Assembly: GCA_965261795.1 (NCBI GenBank)
Contig: OZ253476.1
Coordinates: 930,001 to 994,000, forward strand
Reading direction: 5' to 3'
DNA from: CBDCFV01 sp965261795
GTDB taxonomy: Bacteria > Chloroflexota > Dehalococcoidia > Lucifugimonadales > UBA3495
DNA: 64,000 nt
Shown: piece by piece, positions 24,453 to 33,986 of the stretch
Layout of the letters: the number at the start of each line of letters is the position of its first letter
How positions within the stretch are numbered: the stretch's first letter is position 1
Made by a program: the position numbers and the translations under genes
Notes under the pieces: model-generated
Databases searched by the model: none
What the model saw: only the letters and a program-made list of their open reading frames with translations
What the model was told of the DNA's origin: nothing

Positions 24453-25742
24453 ATGGCGACTACGCAGAGAGTTATGGAAGTGGCGGACTTGGGCGCTAAA
24501 AGCAAAGACGAACTTTTGGCGCTCGCCCAAGAAGCCGGAATCGCCGACAGGGGGCCCTTGGACCACTTGCGCCGGGAGGAGTTGCTTAGCCGCTTGTTCC
24601 AAGCCGCCTCCGCCCAGCAAGCGCTGCTGTCATGCGGCATCCTGGAGGTCATGGACGAAGGGTACGGCTTCCTGCGCCGGATCACCGTCCGCGGCGGCGC
24701 CGGGGACGTCTACATTTCCCAGTCGCAAATACGCCGCTTCGGGCTGCGGACCGGCGACACCGTTACCGGCCAAGTGCGCCCTCCCAAAGAAGGAGAACGC
24801 TACTTTGGCTTGGTTCGGGTGGAAAAGATCAACGGCATGGACACCGACCAAGCCAATTCCCGTTCCCGCACCGCCTTCGAGCACTTGACGCCTATCTTCC
24901 CCGAAAAGCAGATCATTCTTGAGACCAGCGGCAACAACCTGGCCACCCGCATGGTTGACTTATTTGCGCCCATAGGGCTAGGGCAGCGCGGCTTGATCGT
25001 GTCGCCTCCCAAGGCCGGCAAGACCACCATGCTGAAGAACATCGCCCACGGAGTGACCATCAATTGCCCGGATGCGATCCTCATGGTGGTGCTGATCGGT
25101 GAGCGGCCGGAAGAAGTAACCGACATGCGCCGGGCGATAGACGGCGACGTTTTCGCTTCCACCTTTGACGACTCGGTGGAAGACCAGTGCCGGGTTGGGG
25201 AGTTGGCCTTGGAGCGCGCCAAGCGGTTGGTCGAGTTCGGCAACGACGTTATAATACTGCTCGACAGCATCACCCGCTTGACCCGGGCCTACAACCTTGC
25301 GGTTCCTTCCAGCGGGCGCACCCTGTCGGGCGGCATCGACCCCGTCGCCCTCTATCCCCCCAAGAAATTCATCGGCGCGGCCCGCAACATCGAAGAGGGC
25401 GGCAGCTTGACCATCATCGCCAACTGTTTGGTCGACACCGGTTCCCGCATGGACGAAGTCATCTACGAGGAGTTCAAGGGCACCGGCAACATGGAGTTGC
25501 ACTTGGACCGCCGCTTGGCGGAGCGCCGGTTCTTCCCCGCGGTGGACATCATCCGCAGCGGCACCCGGCGTGAGGAGCTGCTCTTCAGCGAGGAAACCCT
25601 GAAGCAAATCTGGCTCCTGCGCCGGATGGTCAGCCTCATCTCCAACGACGGCTCAGCCAACGCCACCGAGCGGGTCCTGGAGCGCATGGCCAAGACGGGC
25701 TCCAACGCCGAATTCCTGACCAACCTGAACAAAGAAGCATAG
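24453..25742 (+). CDS. rho: Transcription termination factor Rho
   Basis: 429 residues from the ATG with GAGGTG just upstream (a GTG six bases earlier is the alternative). Hexameric RNA helicase that ends transcription. The N-terminal Rho helix pair (LGAKSKDELLALAQEAGI) is followed by the RNA-binding cold-shock fold (ILEVMDEGYGFLRR, DVYISQSQIRRFGLRTGD). The motor has Walker A SPPKAGKTTM (185-193), LIGERPEEVTDM, and Walker B DVIILLDSITRLTRAYN. The Q-loop and R-loop regions are LSGGIDP and LHLDRRLAERRFFPAVDI. All regions are present without large insertions. Confidence 0.97.
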   Translation: MATTQRVMEVADLGAKSKDELLALAQEAGIADRGPLDHLRREELLSRLFQAASAQQALLSCGILEVMDEGYGFLRRITVRGGAGDVYISQSQIRRFGLRTGDTVTGQVRPPKEGERYFGLVRVEKINGMDTDQANSRSRTAFEHLTPIFPEKQIILETSGNNLATRMVDLFAPIGLGQRGLIVSPPKAGKTTMLKNIAHGVTINCPDAILMVVLIGERPEEVTDMRRAIDGDVFASTFDDSVEDQCRVGELALERAKRLVEFGNDVIILLDSITRLTRAYNLAVPSSGRTLSGGIDPVALYPPKKFIGAARNIEEGGSLTIIANCLVDTGSRMDEVIYEEFKGTGNMELHLDRRLAERRFFPAVDIIRSGTRREELLFSEETLKQIWLLRRMVSLISNDGSANATERVLERMAKTGSNAEFLTNLNKEA

Positions 25743-25809
25743 ACGACCTCAACGGGCCCCGTCCCTTGGACACGCTCTCAAGCCCAATATAACGTGCGAG
25801 GCTCAGATT

Positions 25810-27567
25810 ATGCCGCAGTCGCCGGAGTACAGGGTTATCAGGGAACGCAACGTTATGGTTCCCATGCGCGACGGCGTGGGGCTGGCCACCGATGTGTACC
25901 GCCCCGATTCTCCGGGACGCTTCCCGGTGCTGGTCACCAGAGGCCCCTACGGGAAGGACGGGTACGCCGACAACCAGGAACATTCCATCTGGTTCTTTCC
26001 CCAGCGGGGTTACGTGGTGGTCAGCCAGGACTGCCGGGGCCGCTTCGAGTCGGAAGGAGAATACAATCCCCTGTTCCAGGAGGGATTGGACGGGTACGAC
26101 ACCGTGGAATGGGCCGCCCGCCAGCCTTGGTCCAACGGCCGCGTAGCCACCACCGGCCAGTCCTACTTGGGGGCCACCCAATACACCCTTGCCGCCACCA
26201 ACCCTTTGCCCCCGCACCTTCAGACTATGGTCCCGGTGTCAGCCTCTTCAGATTTCCACCAGAGTTGGGTGTACCACACCGGCGGAGCTATGGAGTGGGG
26301 CTGGACGGTGCCCTATGCCATCCACAAGGGGCGCAACACCCTGGAGCGGGCGGGTCGGAGCGATTTGCTGGCCCGGATGGACGAGTACGTGCTGGAGGCC
26401 GACAACTTCGCTCAGCCGCTGCGCGATTCCTGGTACCGTCACCTGCCCTTGCGGGACTGGATCGACCGCTTGAAGGAGACGGCGCCTTATTTCAGCGAAT
26501 ACTTTGACCAGGAACCGGACGGACCGTATTGGTGGGAGATTAACCTCCTTCGCCATATAGAAAGCATCAACCTGCCCATGTTCCACGTTAGTTCTTGGTA
26601 CGACATATTCCTGGAGGGCGCCCTGAATACCTACCAAGCGATGCGGGAACGGGCGCCCACCGTCCAAGCCCGCAATAACCAGAAGTTGCTGGTGGGGCCT
26701 TGGGCGCATATCAGGCCTTATACCGCGCCGACCTCCGGGGATACTGGCGACATCGACTTCGGTCCTGAGGCTCGTATAGAACTTCACGAGCACATGCTGC
26801 GGTGGTACGACTATTGGCTGAAGGACATCCAAACGGGGGTAATGGAAGAGCCGCCGGTGACAATCTTCGTGATGGGCGAAAACCGCTGGCGGGCCGAGAA
26901 CGAATGGCCTCTTGCCCGCACCCATTACACCCGGTACTACTTCCACGCCGAAGCCCTTGCCAACACTCGAAGCGGCGCCGGGACACTGTCCACCGCTCCC
27001 CCGGGCGATGAGCCGTCCGACTCTTACGTTTACGACCCGGACGATCCGGCGCCCACCCTGCGGGGAAGCACGTTGATAATCCCCCACGGAGTCCAGGACC
27101 AACGCAACGTGGAAGACCGGCAAGACGTTTTGGTCTATACCTCCGGCCCTCTGGAACGAGACTTGGAAATCACCGGCCCCATCAAGGTGCGATTGTACGC
27201 CGCCAGTACCGCCACGGACACCGACTTTACCGCCAAGCTGGTGGACGTCCGCCCCGACGGATACGCCCACAATCTCCAGGACGGCATCATCCGCGCCCGG
27301 TACCGTACCTCCGCGGCGGAGCCAGCGCTCATTGAGCCTGGGCGGGTCTACCAGTATGAAATCGACCTGTGGTCGACAAGCCACTTGGTCAAGGCCGGCC
27401 ACCAGCTACGGGTTGAGGTGTCAAGCAGCAATTTCCCCCGGTTCGACCGCAACCCCAATACCGGGGCGCCTATTGGCCAGGACAGCCGGATGGAAACCGC
27501 CCGGCAGACTGTCTACCACTCCACGGATCACCCGTCGCATATCGTCTTGCCCATCATACCCCGATAA
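25810..27567 (+). CDS. CocE/NonD family alpha/beta hydrolase
   Basis: 585 residues, the size of cocaine-esterase-type X-Pro dipeptidyl-peptidase family hydrolases. The N-terminal core has VMVPMRDGVGLATDVYRPD, PVLVTRGPYGKDG, YVVVSQDCRGRFESEG and the nucleophile elbow GQSYLGATQY (Ser near 119). The acid and His are expected near VSSWYDIFLEGALNTY and GPWAHIRPY. The C-terminal half is the jelly-roll domain (DVLVYTSGPLERDLEITGPI, LWSTSHLVKAGHQLRVEVSS). No signal peptide. The ester or amide substrate is unknown. 67 bases after rho. Confidence 0.9.
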   Translation: MPQSPEYRVIRERNVMVPMRDGVGLATDVYRPDSPGRFPVLVTRGPYGKDGYADNQEHSIWFFPQRGYVVVSQDCRGRFESEGEYNPLFQEGLDGYDTVEWAARQPWSNGRVATTGQSYLGATQYTLAATNPLPPHLQTMVPVSASSDFHQSWVYHTGGAMEWGWTVPYAIHKGRNTLERAGRSDLLARMDEYVLEADNFAQPLRDSWYRHLPLRDWIDRLKETAPYFSEYFDQEPDGPYWWEINLLRHIESINLPMFHVSSWYDIFLEGALNTYQAMRERAPTVQARNNQKLLVGPWAHIRPYTAPTSGDTGDIDFGPEARIELHEHMLRWYDYWLKDIQTGVMEEPPVTIFVMGENRWRAENEWPLARTHYTRYYFHAEALANTRSGAGTLSTAPPGDEPSDSYVYDPDDPAPTLRGSTLIIPHGVQDQRNVEDRQDVLVYTSGPLERDLEITGPIKVRLYAASTATDTDFTAKLVDVRPDGYAHNLQDGIIRARYRTSAAEPALIEPGRVYQYEIDLWSTSHLVKAGHQLRVEVSSSNFPRFDRNPNTGAPIGQDSRMETARQTVYHSTDHPSHIVLPIIPR

Positions 27568-27622
27568 GCGAAGTCCATCCCCCAACTTGTCATTCCCTCA
27601 TCCGGCCATTCCCACCCTCAAA

Positions 27623-27720
27623 CCGTCATTCCCGCGCAGGCGGGAATCAAGAGTCATTCGTTGCCAGTAACGTTCCTTTACCTCGGCGCATATAGATCCC
27701 CGCCTTCGCGGGAATGACGG
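27623..27720. repeat. Two dispersed palindromes, inverted
   Basis: One copy at 27623-27648 (CCGTCATTCCCGCGCAGGCG start) and one in opposite orientation at 27696-27720 (CCCCGCCTTCGCGGGAATGA). They lie between the CocE-type gene and the ferritin-like gene. The pair could fold as a large hairpin and act as a transcript 3' end. Confidence 0.8.
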
Positions 27721-27851
27721 TCAACGGTTTTCCGACGCCCGCAATTGACACCCCTTACCTGCGGCACTACACTCACCCCAACTTGAAGCCCGCCGCGTTC
27801 GTGCTGTTGCCGCACAGCGAAGGCCGGAGACAACACGGGAAGGAAAACGAT

Positions 27852-28310
27852 ATGGCTGAGACGCTGAAATACATCGAATTGCTGAACGACATTCGGCTGC
27901 AGGAAACCCGCGCCGGGATATTCCTGAAGGCTTGGGCCGAGAAGACCACCAGCTCAGACCTGAAAGGATGCCTGTCTCTGGTGGCGGAAAGGGAGACCAG
28001 CCACGGCGACATCTTCGAACGCCGTATTCGGGAGCTGGGTTACTCGGCGTATGAGAAGGAAGACCCCATTTTCGCCGAGCGGCTGCGAGTCGCGTCGTCC
28101 GACATGACCGACGTAGAGAAGATCGCTTGGATGCGGGATGCCCAGTCGCGGGCGCCCAAGCCGACGGTCCGTGAGCGGTACGAGGCCGCAGCGGAAGACG
28201 AGTCGGTCGACCCGTTGACCCGCTCCCTGATTCGCTGGTTCACTGGCGTCGAGGACGACTCCGGCGCCTCCATGCGCCAAGTCTACGCCCAATTGGAGCA
28301 GGCGGGCTAA
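27852..28310 (+). CDS. Ferritin-like helical-bundle protein
   Basis: 152 residues from the ATG preceded by GGAAGGAAAACGAT. All-helical; the first two helices (KYIELLNDIRLQETRAGIFL, then LKGCLSLVAERETSHGDIFE) show the spaced Glu and Glu-x-x-His pattern of rubrerythrin-like diiron bundles. The second half is less clear (DMTDVEKIAWMRDAQ, TRSLIRWFTGVEDDSGASMR), so a complete diiron site is not certain. A longer upstream frame reads through palindromic repeats and is not preferred. A role in oxidative stress or metal handling is inference. Confidence 0.6.
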   Translation: MAETLKYIELLNDIRLQETRAGIFLKAWAEKTTSSDLKGCLSLVAERETSHGDIFERRIRELGYSAYEKEDPIFAERLRVASSDMTDVEKIAWMRDAQSRAPKPTVRERYEAAAEDESVDPLTRSLIRWFTGVEDDSGASMRQVYAQLEQAG

Positions 28311-28311
28311 G

Positions 28312-28402
28312 AGACTATCTCAAAACCTGTCGCTCAAACCTCGACGCACTACCCAACTCGTCAATCCCACCAACTCGTCATTCCCGCGAAGGCGGGAATC
28401 TA
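28312..28402. repeat. Composite repeat after ferritin-like gene
   Basis: AGAGACTATCTCAAAACCTG, then short CACTACCCAAC-type units, then a dispersed palindrome at 28376-28402. The same order (GAAACTATCTCAAACC, ATTACCCAACCC units, palindrome) occurs at 39064-39172, so these are two copies of one composite element. Confidence 0.7.
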
Positions 28403-28416
28403 GGGGGGTGTAGTTC

Positions 28417-29178
28417 ATGGCAACTCTGGACGTCTTGACCTATGGGTTCGCTCTCAATACCGACCAAGGCTCATTCGGCTACTCTACGAACTCCCTGCTG
28501 CGGGTGGGCAGCCATAACATCCTGATTGACACCGGGCCGTCGTCGCGCCGCCCATTCCTGTACCGCGCGCTGCAAAGTAAGGACCTGACGCCCGACGACA
28601 TAGATATCGTCATCCTGACCCACATGCACTGGGACCACTGCCAGAACACCGACCTGTTTCGCAATGCCCGGGTGTTGGTGAACCCCACCGAGATCGACTA
28701 CGCCCGTAACCCCAACCAGTGGGACTTGGCGGTGGCCGCCGGAATGGCGGATATGATGCGCAACATGAAAGTTGAGCCGGTGTCCGAGGGCGACGTTATA
28801 GTCGAGGGCGTTTCGGTGCTGGAGACGCCGGGCCACACCAAGGGGCACATGAGCATTCTGGCCAATGTTGACGGCGAAGATGTCCTTATCGCCGGAGACG
28901 CCATGCCGGAGAGCGGCACGGTGGCGCGGGGCATTCCGTACAACATCTTCTGGGACGTGGAAGACGCCTACGCCAGCGTAGAAAAGATGGTTGCCTCCTC
29001 CAAAGTGTTTTATCCCGGCCACGATCGCCCCTTCCGGGTGGAAGGCGACGAGATTGTGTACCTCCACGGCCCGTCCAATATCGAGGTGTTGAACAGCACC
29101 GAGGGCGGGGGCACCACCTCTTTGACCTTCACCGTCAGCGCCGCCCGAACGGTCAACGTAGACATCGTTCAAAAATAG
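28417..29178 (+). CDS. MBL-fold metallo-hydrolase (lactonase-like)
   Basis: 253 residues. Metallo-beta-lactamase fold with the dinuclear zinc motif HMHWDH (69-74), then LETPGHTKGHMSI, AGDAMPES and FYPGHDRPF carrying the further ligands. The pattern fits the N-acyl-homoserine-lactonase-like group, but that group also holds other ester and lactone hydrolases. The ribosome site GGGGGTG lies in the edge of the preceding composite repeat. 24 bases before the M24 peptidase gene, likely cotranscribed. Confidence 0.85.
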   Translation: MATLDVLTYGFALNTDQGSFGYSTNSLLRVGSHNILIDTGPSSRRPFLYRALQSKDLTPDDIDIVILTHMHWDHCQNTDLFRNARVLVNPTEIDYARNPNQWDLAVAAGMADMMRNMKVEPVSEGDVIVEGVSVLETPGHTKGHMSILANVDGEDVLIAGDAMPESGTVARGIPYNIFWDVEDAYASVEKMVASSKVFYPGHDRPFRVEGDEIVYLHGPSNIEVLNSTEGGGTTSLTFTVSAARTVNVDIVQK

Positions 29179-29202
29179 CCTTAGAAAGGCTGGAGGTCCA
29201 AC

Positions 29203-30336
29203 GTGGCCAACTCGACCAGAGAGATAATCGCCAACATTCCCCGGCTGGAGCAGCACTTGGACGAGCAGGGCTGCTCGGCGTTGGTTCTGCGTTCCGGCAA
29301 AAATTTCACCTACCTGTCTGGGTTCGTCTACCCGGGCACCTTGGCCCGTCACTTGGACTTTCCCGATTCGCCCCGCGAAGTGCTCTTGGTGTGGCCCCGC
29401 CGGGGCGACCCGGTGCTGATTTTGAACAGTTTCTCCGCGCCCTTGGCCCGCCGGGACTCCTGGCTTCAGACCATCGAGACTTACGACGATTACGCCGAGT
29501 CGCCCTATGAGAAGGCGGCGGAGGTGTTGAAGCGCATGGGGCTGGACCGGGAAACGGTCGGATTCGAAAAGAGCTATCTCAGCGCTCTGCGATGGGAGGA
29601 GATTCAACGGCTTCTCCCCGGTGTCAATGCCATCGATTGCACCGACCTGATGGACCGCGTCCGCTGGATAAAGACCCCGGCTGAGGTCCGGTTGCTGGAG
29701 GAAGGCGCGGGGATACTGGACGACGCCTATCTGGAGGTGTTTCCAACGGTGCGGGAAGGCGACACCGAGCGCGAGGTGCACAGCCGCATCGTGGAGAGTT
29801 GCATCCGCAGGGGCGCGGGTTGGGTTCACGGAATCCTGAACTCCAACAGGAACACGGTGGCTTACGGCGGCGAGGGTGATATGGCCTTTGCCAAGGGGGA
29901 CATCATCCGCAACGACTACGTGTCCTATTACCAAGGCTACCCCGGACACCAGTCCCGCACCGTGGTGGTCGGCCCCCCGTCTCAAGAGCAAAAGGACACC
30001 TACCGGGTGATGCTGGACATCTACCGGGCGACCATCGACCAGTGCCAGGTTGGCGCCGTCGCCAGCGACATCCACAAGTTTGCCACGGAGCAATTTTGGG
30101 AACACGGCTACCAAGGCCGGGTTGCATTGGCCGGCCATAGCGTGGGCGCTTGGTGGCACCAGCAGGCCCCCTACTTGGTGCCCAGTTGCCATGAGCGGCT
30201 GGAAGAGGGTATGGTCATCGCGATGGAGCCCCACGTCGACTATTGGCATCTTCAGGACATGATATTGATTACCTCGGACGGCCCCCGCCTTTTGTCGCCC
30301 AAGTTCAACACCGACGAGATGCTCGTTGTGGGCTGA
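29203..30336 (+). CDS. M24 family Xaa-Pro-type metallopeptidase
   Basis: 377 residues, GTG start with GGAGG six bases upstream. Creatinase-like N-terminal domain (LEQHLDEQGCSALVLRSGKN) and pita-bread catalytic domain. Motifs: IIRNDYVSYYQGYPGHQSRT, where aminopeptidase P has the metal-binding DxG and D region, VALAGHSVGAWWHQ with a metal His, and EEGMVIAMEPHVDYW with a Glu. The first metal Asp position reads NDYVSYYQGY rather than DxGxxxxGY, so the two-metal site may be altered and activity is uncertain. Follows the MBL hydrolase closely; a small beta-rich protein gene follows 41 bases later. Confidence 0.8.
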   Translation: MANSTREIIANIPRLEQHLDEQGCSALVLRSGKNFTYLSGFVYPGTLARHLDFPDSPREVLLVWPRRGDPVLILNSFSAPLARRDSWLQTIETYDDYAESPYEKAAEVLKRMGLDRETVGFEKSYLSALRWEEIQRLLPGVNAIDCTDLMDRVRWIKTPAEVRLLEEGAGILDDAYLEVFPTVREGDTEREVHSRIVESCIRRGAGWVHGILNSNRNTVAYGGEGDMAFAKGDIIRNDYVSYYQGYPGHQSRTVVVGPPSQEQKDTYRVMLDIYRATIDQCQVGAVASDIHKFATEQFWEHGYQGRVALAGHSVGAWWHQQAPYLVPSCHERLEEGMVIAMEPHVDYWHLQDMILITSDGPRLLSPKFNTDEMLVVG

Positions 30337-30377
30337 AACGCCTCGCCATCAACATACGTCACAAGTGGAGCAATAAC

Positions 30378-30830
30378 ATGCCAGACGGAAATTTCACCTC
30401 CTGGGTGCATGGTTGCAGTATGCAGATTGAATACCCCAACCGGGTCACCTCGATCCGGCACACCGGTCCTTTCGTGCGCATAGAGGGCGCGGAAGGGCAG
30501 AACACTTGGGTCCACTTCCCTATACCGACGCCGGCTGTGGTGAACGGCGCAAGGAGCCGCGTGGACGCCGCGTTGCTGAGCTTCAGGACCAGGTCTCACG
30601 CCAAGGTGTATGAGGTCATCGTTTACGACGGTGAGAAACGCATCGCGGAACACATGGACCTCGACCTGGACGGCGACCACTTGGACGCCAAGTTCGAAGT
30701 GTCCGGTAACCCGGAAGTTGAAAAGGGCATCAACATTACCGTTGGAGTCCAGTTCGGCAACAACGCCCCCGACGTTCGGGCCATGCAGATAGAAATCGTC
30801 GGCGCGGGGATAGAGTTCCTGGGCAACTAG
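30378..30830 (+). CDS. Small beta-rich protein, DUF6623-like
   Basis: 150 residues, start ATG with GTGGAGC upstream. Begins MPDGNFTSWVHGCSMQIEYP; a SWVHG opening with IEGAEGQNTWVHFPIPTP is a pattern I associate, with low certainty, with DUF6623-type proteins of unknown role. Predicted mostly strands, no signal peptide or membrane helix. It probably belongs to the operon of the MBL hydrolase and M24 peptidase. Faces the convergent, broken chromate transporter gene 18 bases downstream. Confidence 0.55.
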   Translation: MPDGNFTSWVHGCSMQIEYPNRVTSIRHTGPFVRIEGAEGQNTWVHFPIPTPAVVNGARSRVDAALLSFRTRSHAKVYEVIVYDGEKRIAEHMDLDLDGDHLDAKFEVSGNPEVEKGINITVGVQFGNNAPDVRAMQIEIVGAGIEFLGN

Positions 30831-30848
30831 TCCGGCGCATCGGTCCGA

Positions 30849-32116
30849 CTACATACCGGCGACGCTGAACACCCAGCCCAGCACTCCGGCCCCCGCGATA
30901 GCAAAAGGCGCCGGTACTCTGAAAAACGCCACCGCCCCGAAGGCCAGGACGGCGATGGTTGCGCTTGGGGGATCAGTAACCGCCCGGTCCCAGAGCAGAA
31001 AGACCGCTGCAACCACCAACCCGATTGCGGTGGCGTTCACGCCGGTCAAGATTGCGTGGACTACCTGTTGCCGGCGTACCCGCTCCCAGAAGGGCAGCAC
31101 CGCGTAAATTACCAGCACACCGGGCAGAAAAAGCCCTCCTACGGCGATAAACGCCTCGGTGACTCCTCCGGCCACTGCTCCCAGATAGGCGCTGAAGCTG
31201 AACATTGGTCCGGGCAACGCCAGCATAAGGGCAAACCCGTCCAGGAACTGTTCCTCGGTCACCCACCCCGGATTAACGACCTCGGTCAGCAACATCGGCA
31301 GGACCACTTGTCCGCCGCCGAAGATCAACGACCCCATGCGGTAGAAGGACTCGGCCCACTGGAGAAGCTGCCAATCGAAGGCCAACCGGGCCAGGATAAG
31401 TCCAACCAGCAGCCCTAAGAATATGGTGAGGAGTGCAGCCCCGGCCCAAGTGGATATACCCAAGGTTGCCAAGGGCTTATCCGACCCATTGTCGGGGGAA
31501 GTGCTTTCTTGGTTTCGAAGGGCAATCCCTGTCACTACCCCTCCGAAAGCCAGAACGGCCGGAAAAACCCAAGGCTCTCTCCAGAGAATGGCTGCCGCAG
31601 TCCCCAAGAGCATCAGAGCTATGGTCAATCGGGTGGTCACCACGGCCCGCCCCAACCTCCATGCCGCCACCGCGACCAAGGCCACTGCGCCCGGTTGGAC
31701 CCCTTCCAACCAAGCAGGCCGGGACTCGCCAGGGAATTGGGCCACTCCCAGTCCTGCCAGCATCATGATCGCGACTGCGGGGTACAGGAAGCAGATTAAA
31801 GCATCAGGCCGCCCAAAGGCCCGGCGCGGGCCGTGCCCACGGCCACCACCATTTGAGTGGAAGTTGGGCCGGGAAGTCCTTGGCCCAGCCCTAGAAGCTC
31901 GGCAAACCGTCGTTCGTCGAGCCACTGGCGCCTCACCACAAACTGCTCGTGAAGCAGGGCGATGTGGGCTTGAGGCCCGCCGAAAGCAATCCATCCCAAG
32001 GGCAAAAACGACCATCCCACCTGCGCCAAACGGCGCAAGAGCGGCGCGGGCTGGACGGCTTCATCGACCACGGCTGCTTCGCCATCGCTTGTGTTATGAG
32101 AGGACGGTTGAGACAT
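30849..32116 (-). pseudogene. chrA: Chromate transporter ChrA, frameshifted
   Basis: Two CHR domains in one lineage-typical layout but in two frames. The N-terminal frame (MSQPSSHNTSD to GPLGGLML, start 32116) has FLPLGWIAFGGPQAHIALLH and GLGQGLPGPTSTQMVVAVGT. The second frame resumes at ICFLYPAVAIMMLAGLG and holds FYRMGSLIFGGGQVVLPML and FALMLALPGPMFSFSAYLG. The break at about 31797-31801 is repaired by one extra T in the coding-strand run CTTTAATC, giving MLLICFLYP. Intact relatives export chromate or sulfate across the inner membrane. Either a recent pseudogene or a one-base sequence error. Confidence 0.85.
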
Positions 32117-32223
32117 ATTTGCCGGTATCCTTTAGCGCGGCTTGCCGATGCTGGCGCAGAATGATACTTTACCAGCACACTGTGGTTAGATAGCATGTGG
32201 ATATTACGGGTCAAGGAGTTGGA

Positions 32224-33720
32224 ATGGCAACTACGCAAATCAACACTCACAAGAACTTTATCGGTGGGCAATGGCTGGAGTCAGTCTCCGGGCGCACCTA
32301 CCAGGTATACAACCCGGCCAGAAAGACCGAGACGGTTGGCGGGTTCCAGACATCTAACTTGGAAGACGCTGCGGCAGCGGTTGCAGCCGCCAAGGAGGCC
32401 GCCACTGGTTGGGCCAATACGCCGGCGCCGGTAAGGGCCGGGGTGCTCTTCAAGGCGTTGGAAATCATGGGACGACGGGGCGACGAGATTGCCCGTACCA
32501 TCACCACCGAAGAGGGCAAGCCTATAGGGGACGCCCAAGGCGAAGTGAAGCGGGCGATGAACATCATTGAATACGCTGCCGGCGAGGGCCGGCGGATGTT
32601 CGGCTACACCACCCCTTCCGAGTTGCCCAATACCGTCGCTTACACTATCAAGCGTCCCTTGGGTGTGGTGGCGATTATAACGCCGTGGAACTTCCCCATC
32701 GCTATTCCTGCTTGGAAGATCGCCCCGGCGCTCATCTGCGGCAACGCGCTGGTATTCAAGCCGGCGTCATCCACTCCCTTATCCGCGGTGAAGCTGGTGG
32801 AAGTGTTCGAGGAGGCGGGTATTCCTGCGGGAGTCCTTAACCTCATAACCGGCCCTGGAGCGCAGGTTGGCAACGCCTTGGTGGAACACCCCGATGTCGC
32901 CGGCATTTCCTTTACCGGGTCAACTGAAATCGGCACCGACTTATACGCCACAGGAGCCAGGAAACTGAAGAAAGTCCAAGCCGAAATGGGAGGCAAGAAC
33001 GCGGTCATACTTTTGGCCGATGCCGACATGGAGAAAGCCTTGGGCGGAATAGTCCAGGGTGCGTTCGGCTCCACCGGGCAGCGTTGCACCGCCACCAGCC
33101 GGGTCATCGTGGAGGAAGAGGTCTACGACGAGTTTGTGGATAACCTTGTAGACCGTACCAGCAAGCTAAGGATTGGCGACGGCATCAACCCCGACGTGGA
33201 CGTTTCTCCCTTGTCCAGCCAGAGCCAGTATGACAAGGTGCTGGAATACATCGGCATAGGCGCCGAAGAGGGTGCGAACCTGGCCTATGGCGGGCGGGGG
33301 CTGACGGGCGCCGAATACGACCAAGGCTTCTACGTGGAGCCGACGGTATTCACCGACGTATCTCCCGACATGCGAATCGCCAAAGAAGAGATATTCGGCC
33401 CGGTGCTGACGGTGTTCAAGGCCAAAGACTTGGAGGACGCAGTCCGGATATCCAACAGCGTCGAGTTCGGCCTCTCCTCGTCGGTCTACACCAAGGACCT
33501 GACCCGGGCATTCGAGTACATCAATACCGTTGAGGCTGGGATGGTCCACGTCAACGCGCCCACTCTGGGCGGAGAAGTGCACCTGCCATTCGGCGGCCTG
33601 AAAGCATCGGGCGTCGGCCAGCGGGAGCAGGGCACCGAGGCCTTCGACTTCTTCACCGAAACGATAACCGTCTACATAGACCACGCGGCGGCCGCGCGGG
33701 AGAGGGCGCGGTTTATATGA
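32224..33720 (+). CDS. NAD(P)-dependent aldehyde dehydrogenase
   Basis: 498 residues, start MATTQINTHKNF with AAGGAG five bases upstream; the ATG-less extension to 32197 is not needed. Oxidises an aldehyde to the acid. Marks: VVAIITPWNFPIAIPAWKIAPAL, FKPASSTPLSA, ISFTGSTEIG (NAD loop), the base Glu in QAEMGGKNAVI, and the nucleophile in GSTGQRCTATSR. KEEIFGPVLTVF and PFGGLKASGVGQREQG also match. The pattern is close to alpha-ketoglutaric-semialdehyde and succinate-semialdehyde-type dehydrogenases, but the substrate is not certain. Divergent from chrA. Confidence 0.93.
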   Translation: MATTQINTHKNFIGGQWLESVSGRTYQVYNPARKTETVGGFQTSNLEDAAAAVAAAKEAATGWANTPAPVRAGVLFKALEIMGRRGDEIARTITTEEGKPIGDAQGEVKRAMNIIEYAAGEGRRMFGYTTPSELPNTVAYTIKRPLGVVAIITPWNFPIAIPAWKIAPALICGNALVFKPASSTPLSAVKLVEVFEEAGIPAGVLNLITGPGAQVGNALVEHPDVAGISFTGSTEIGTDLYATGARKLKKVQAEMGGKNAVILLADADMEKALGGIVQGAFGSTGQRCTATSRVIVEEEVYDEFVDNLVDRTSKLRIGDGINPDVDVSPLSSQSQYDKVLEYIGIGAEEGANLAYGGRGLTGAEYDQGFYVEPTVFTDVSPDMRIAKEEIFGPVLTVFKAKDLEDAVRISNSVEFGLSSSVYTKDLTRAFEYINTVEAGMVHVNAPTLGGEVHLPFGGLKASGVGQREQGTEAFDFFTETITVYIDHAAAARERARFI

Positions 33721-33762
33721 GAGGGGCGCTGGTCTTGCTTACAGACATCTGACAATTCCCGG

Positions 33763-33791
33763 TTGACAAACCAATGCCGGGATCTTACAAA
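33763..33791 (+). promoter_or_regulatory. Promoter upstream of the BglII-like R-M genes
   Basis: TTGACA (33763-33768), 17-base spacer, TACAAA (33786-33791). It points toward the methyltransferase gene, about 195 bases downstream. The -35 is perfect and the -10 is weak. Confidence 0.5.
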
Positions 33792-33904
33792 TGCGTGCGT
33801 ACTACGGTCGGAGAGGGTATTCAACCCAATTGCATGTAGCATTATTTCAGCGGCTTTATTGGGACAAGTCGTAAGATGGGATGCCAAGCTGACCACTGGG
33901 ATTG

Positions 33905-33955
33905 CTCAACCACCGCGAGGGGCGTCGACGTATCGAGGGGCTCGTGGTGGTTGAG
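33905..33955. promoter_or_regulatory. Inverted repeat before the methyltransferase gene
   Basis: Arms CTCAACCACCGCGAG (33905-33919) and CTCGTGGTGGTTGAG (33941-33955) pair over 15 bases with one mismatch, around a 21-base loop. It has no T run, so it is not a plain terminator. It may be an operator or leader structure controlling the restriction-modification genes; the function is inference. Confidence 0.55.
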
Positions 33956-33986
33956 TGCAAGTACGTAATAATGGAAAGGGAGGTTC

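Noticed and set aside
28471..30249. 592-codon open frame antisense to the MBL and M24 genes
   Set aside because: Same reason: mirror of third-position GC, no recognisable protein.
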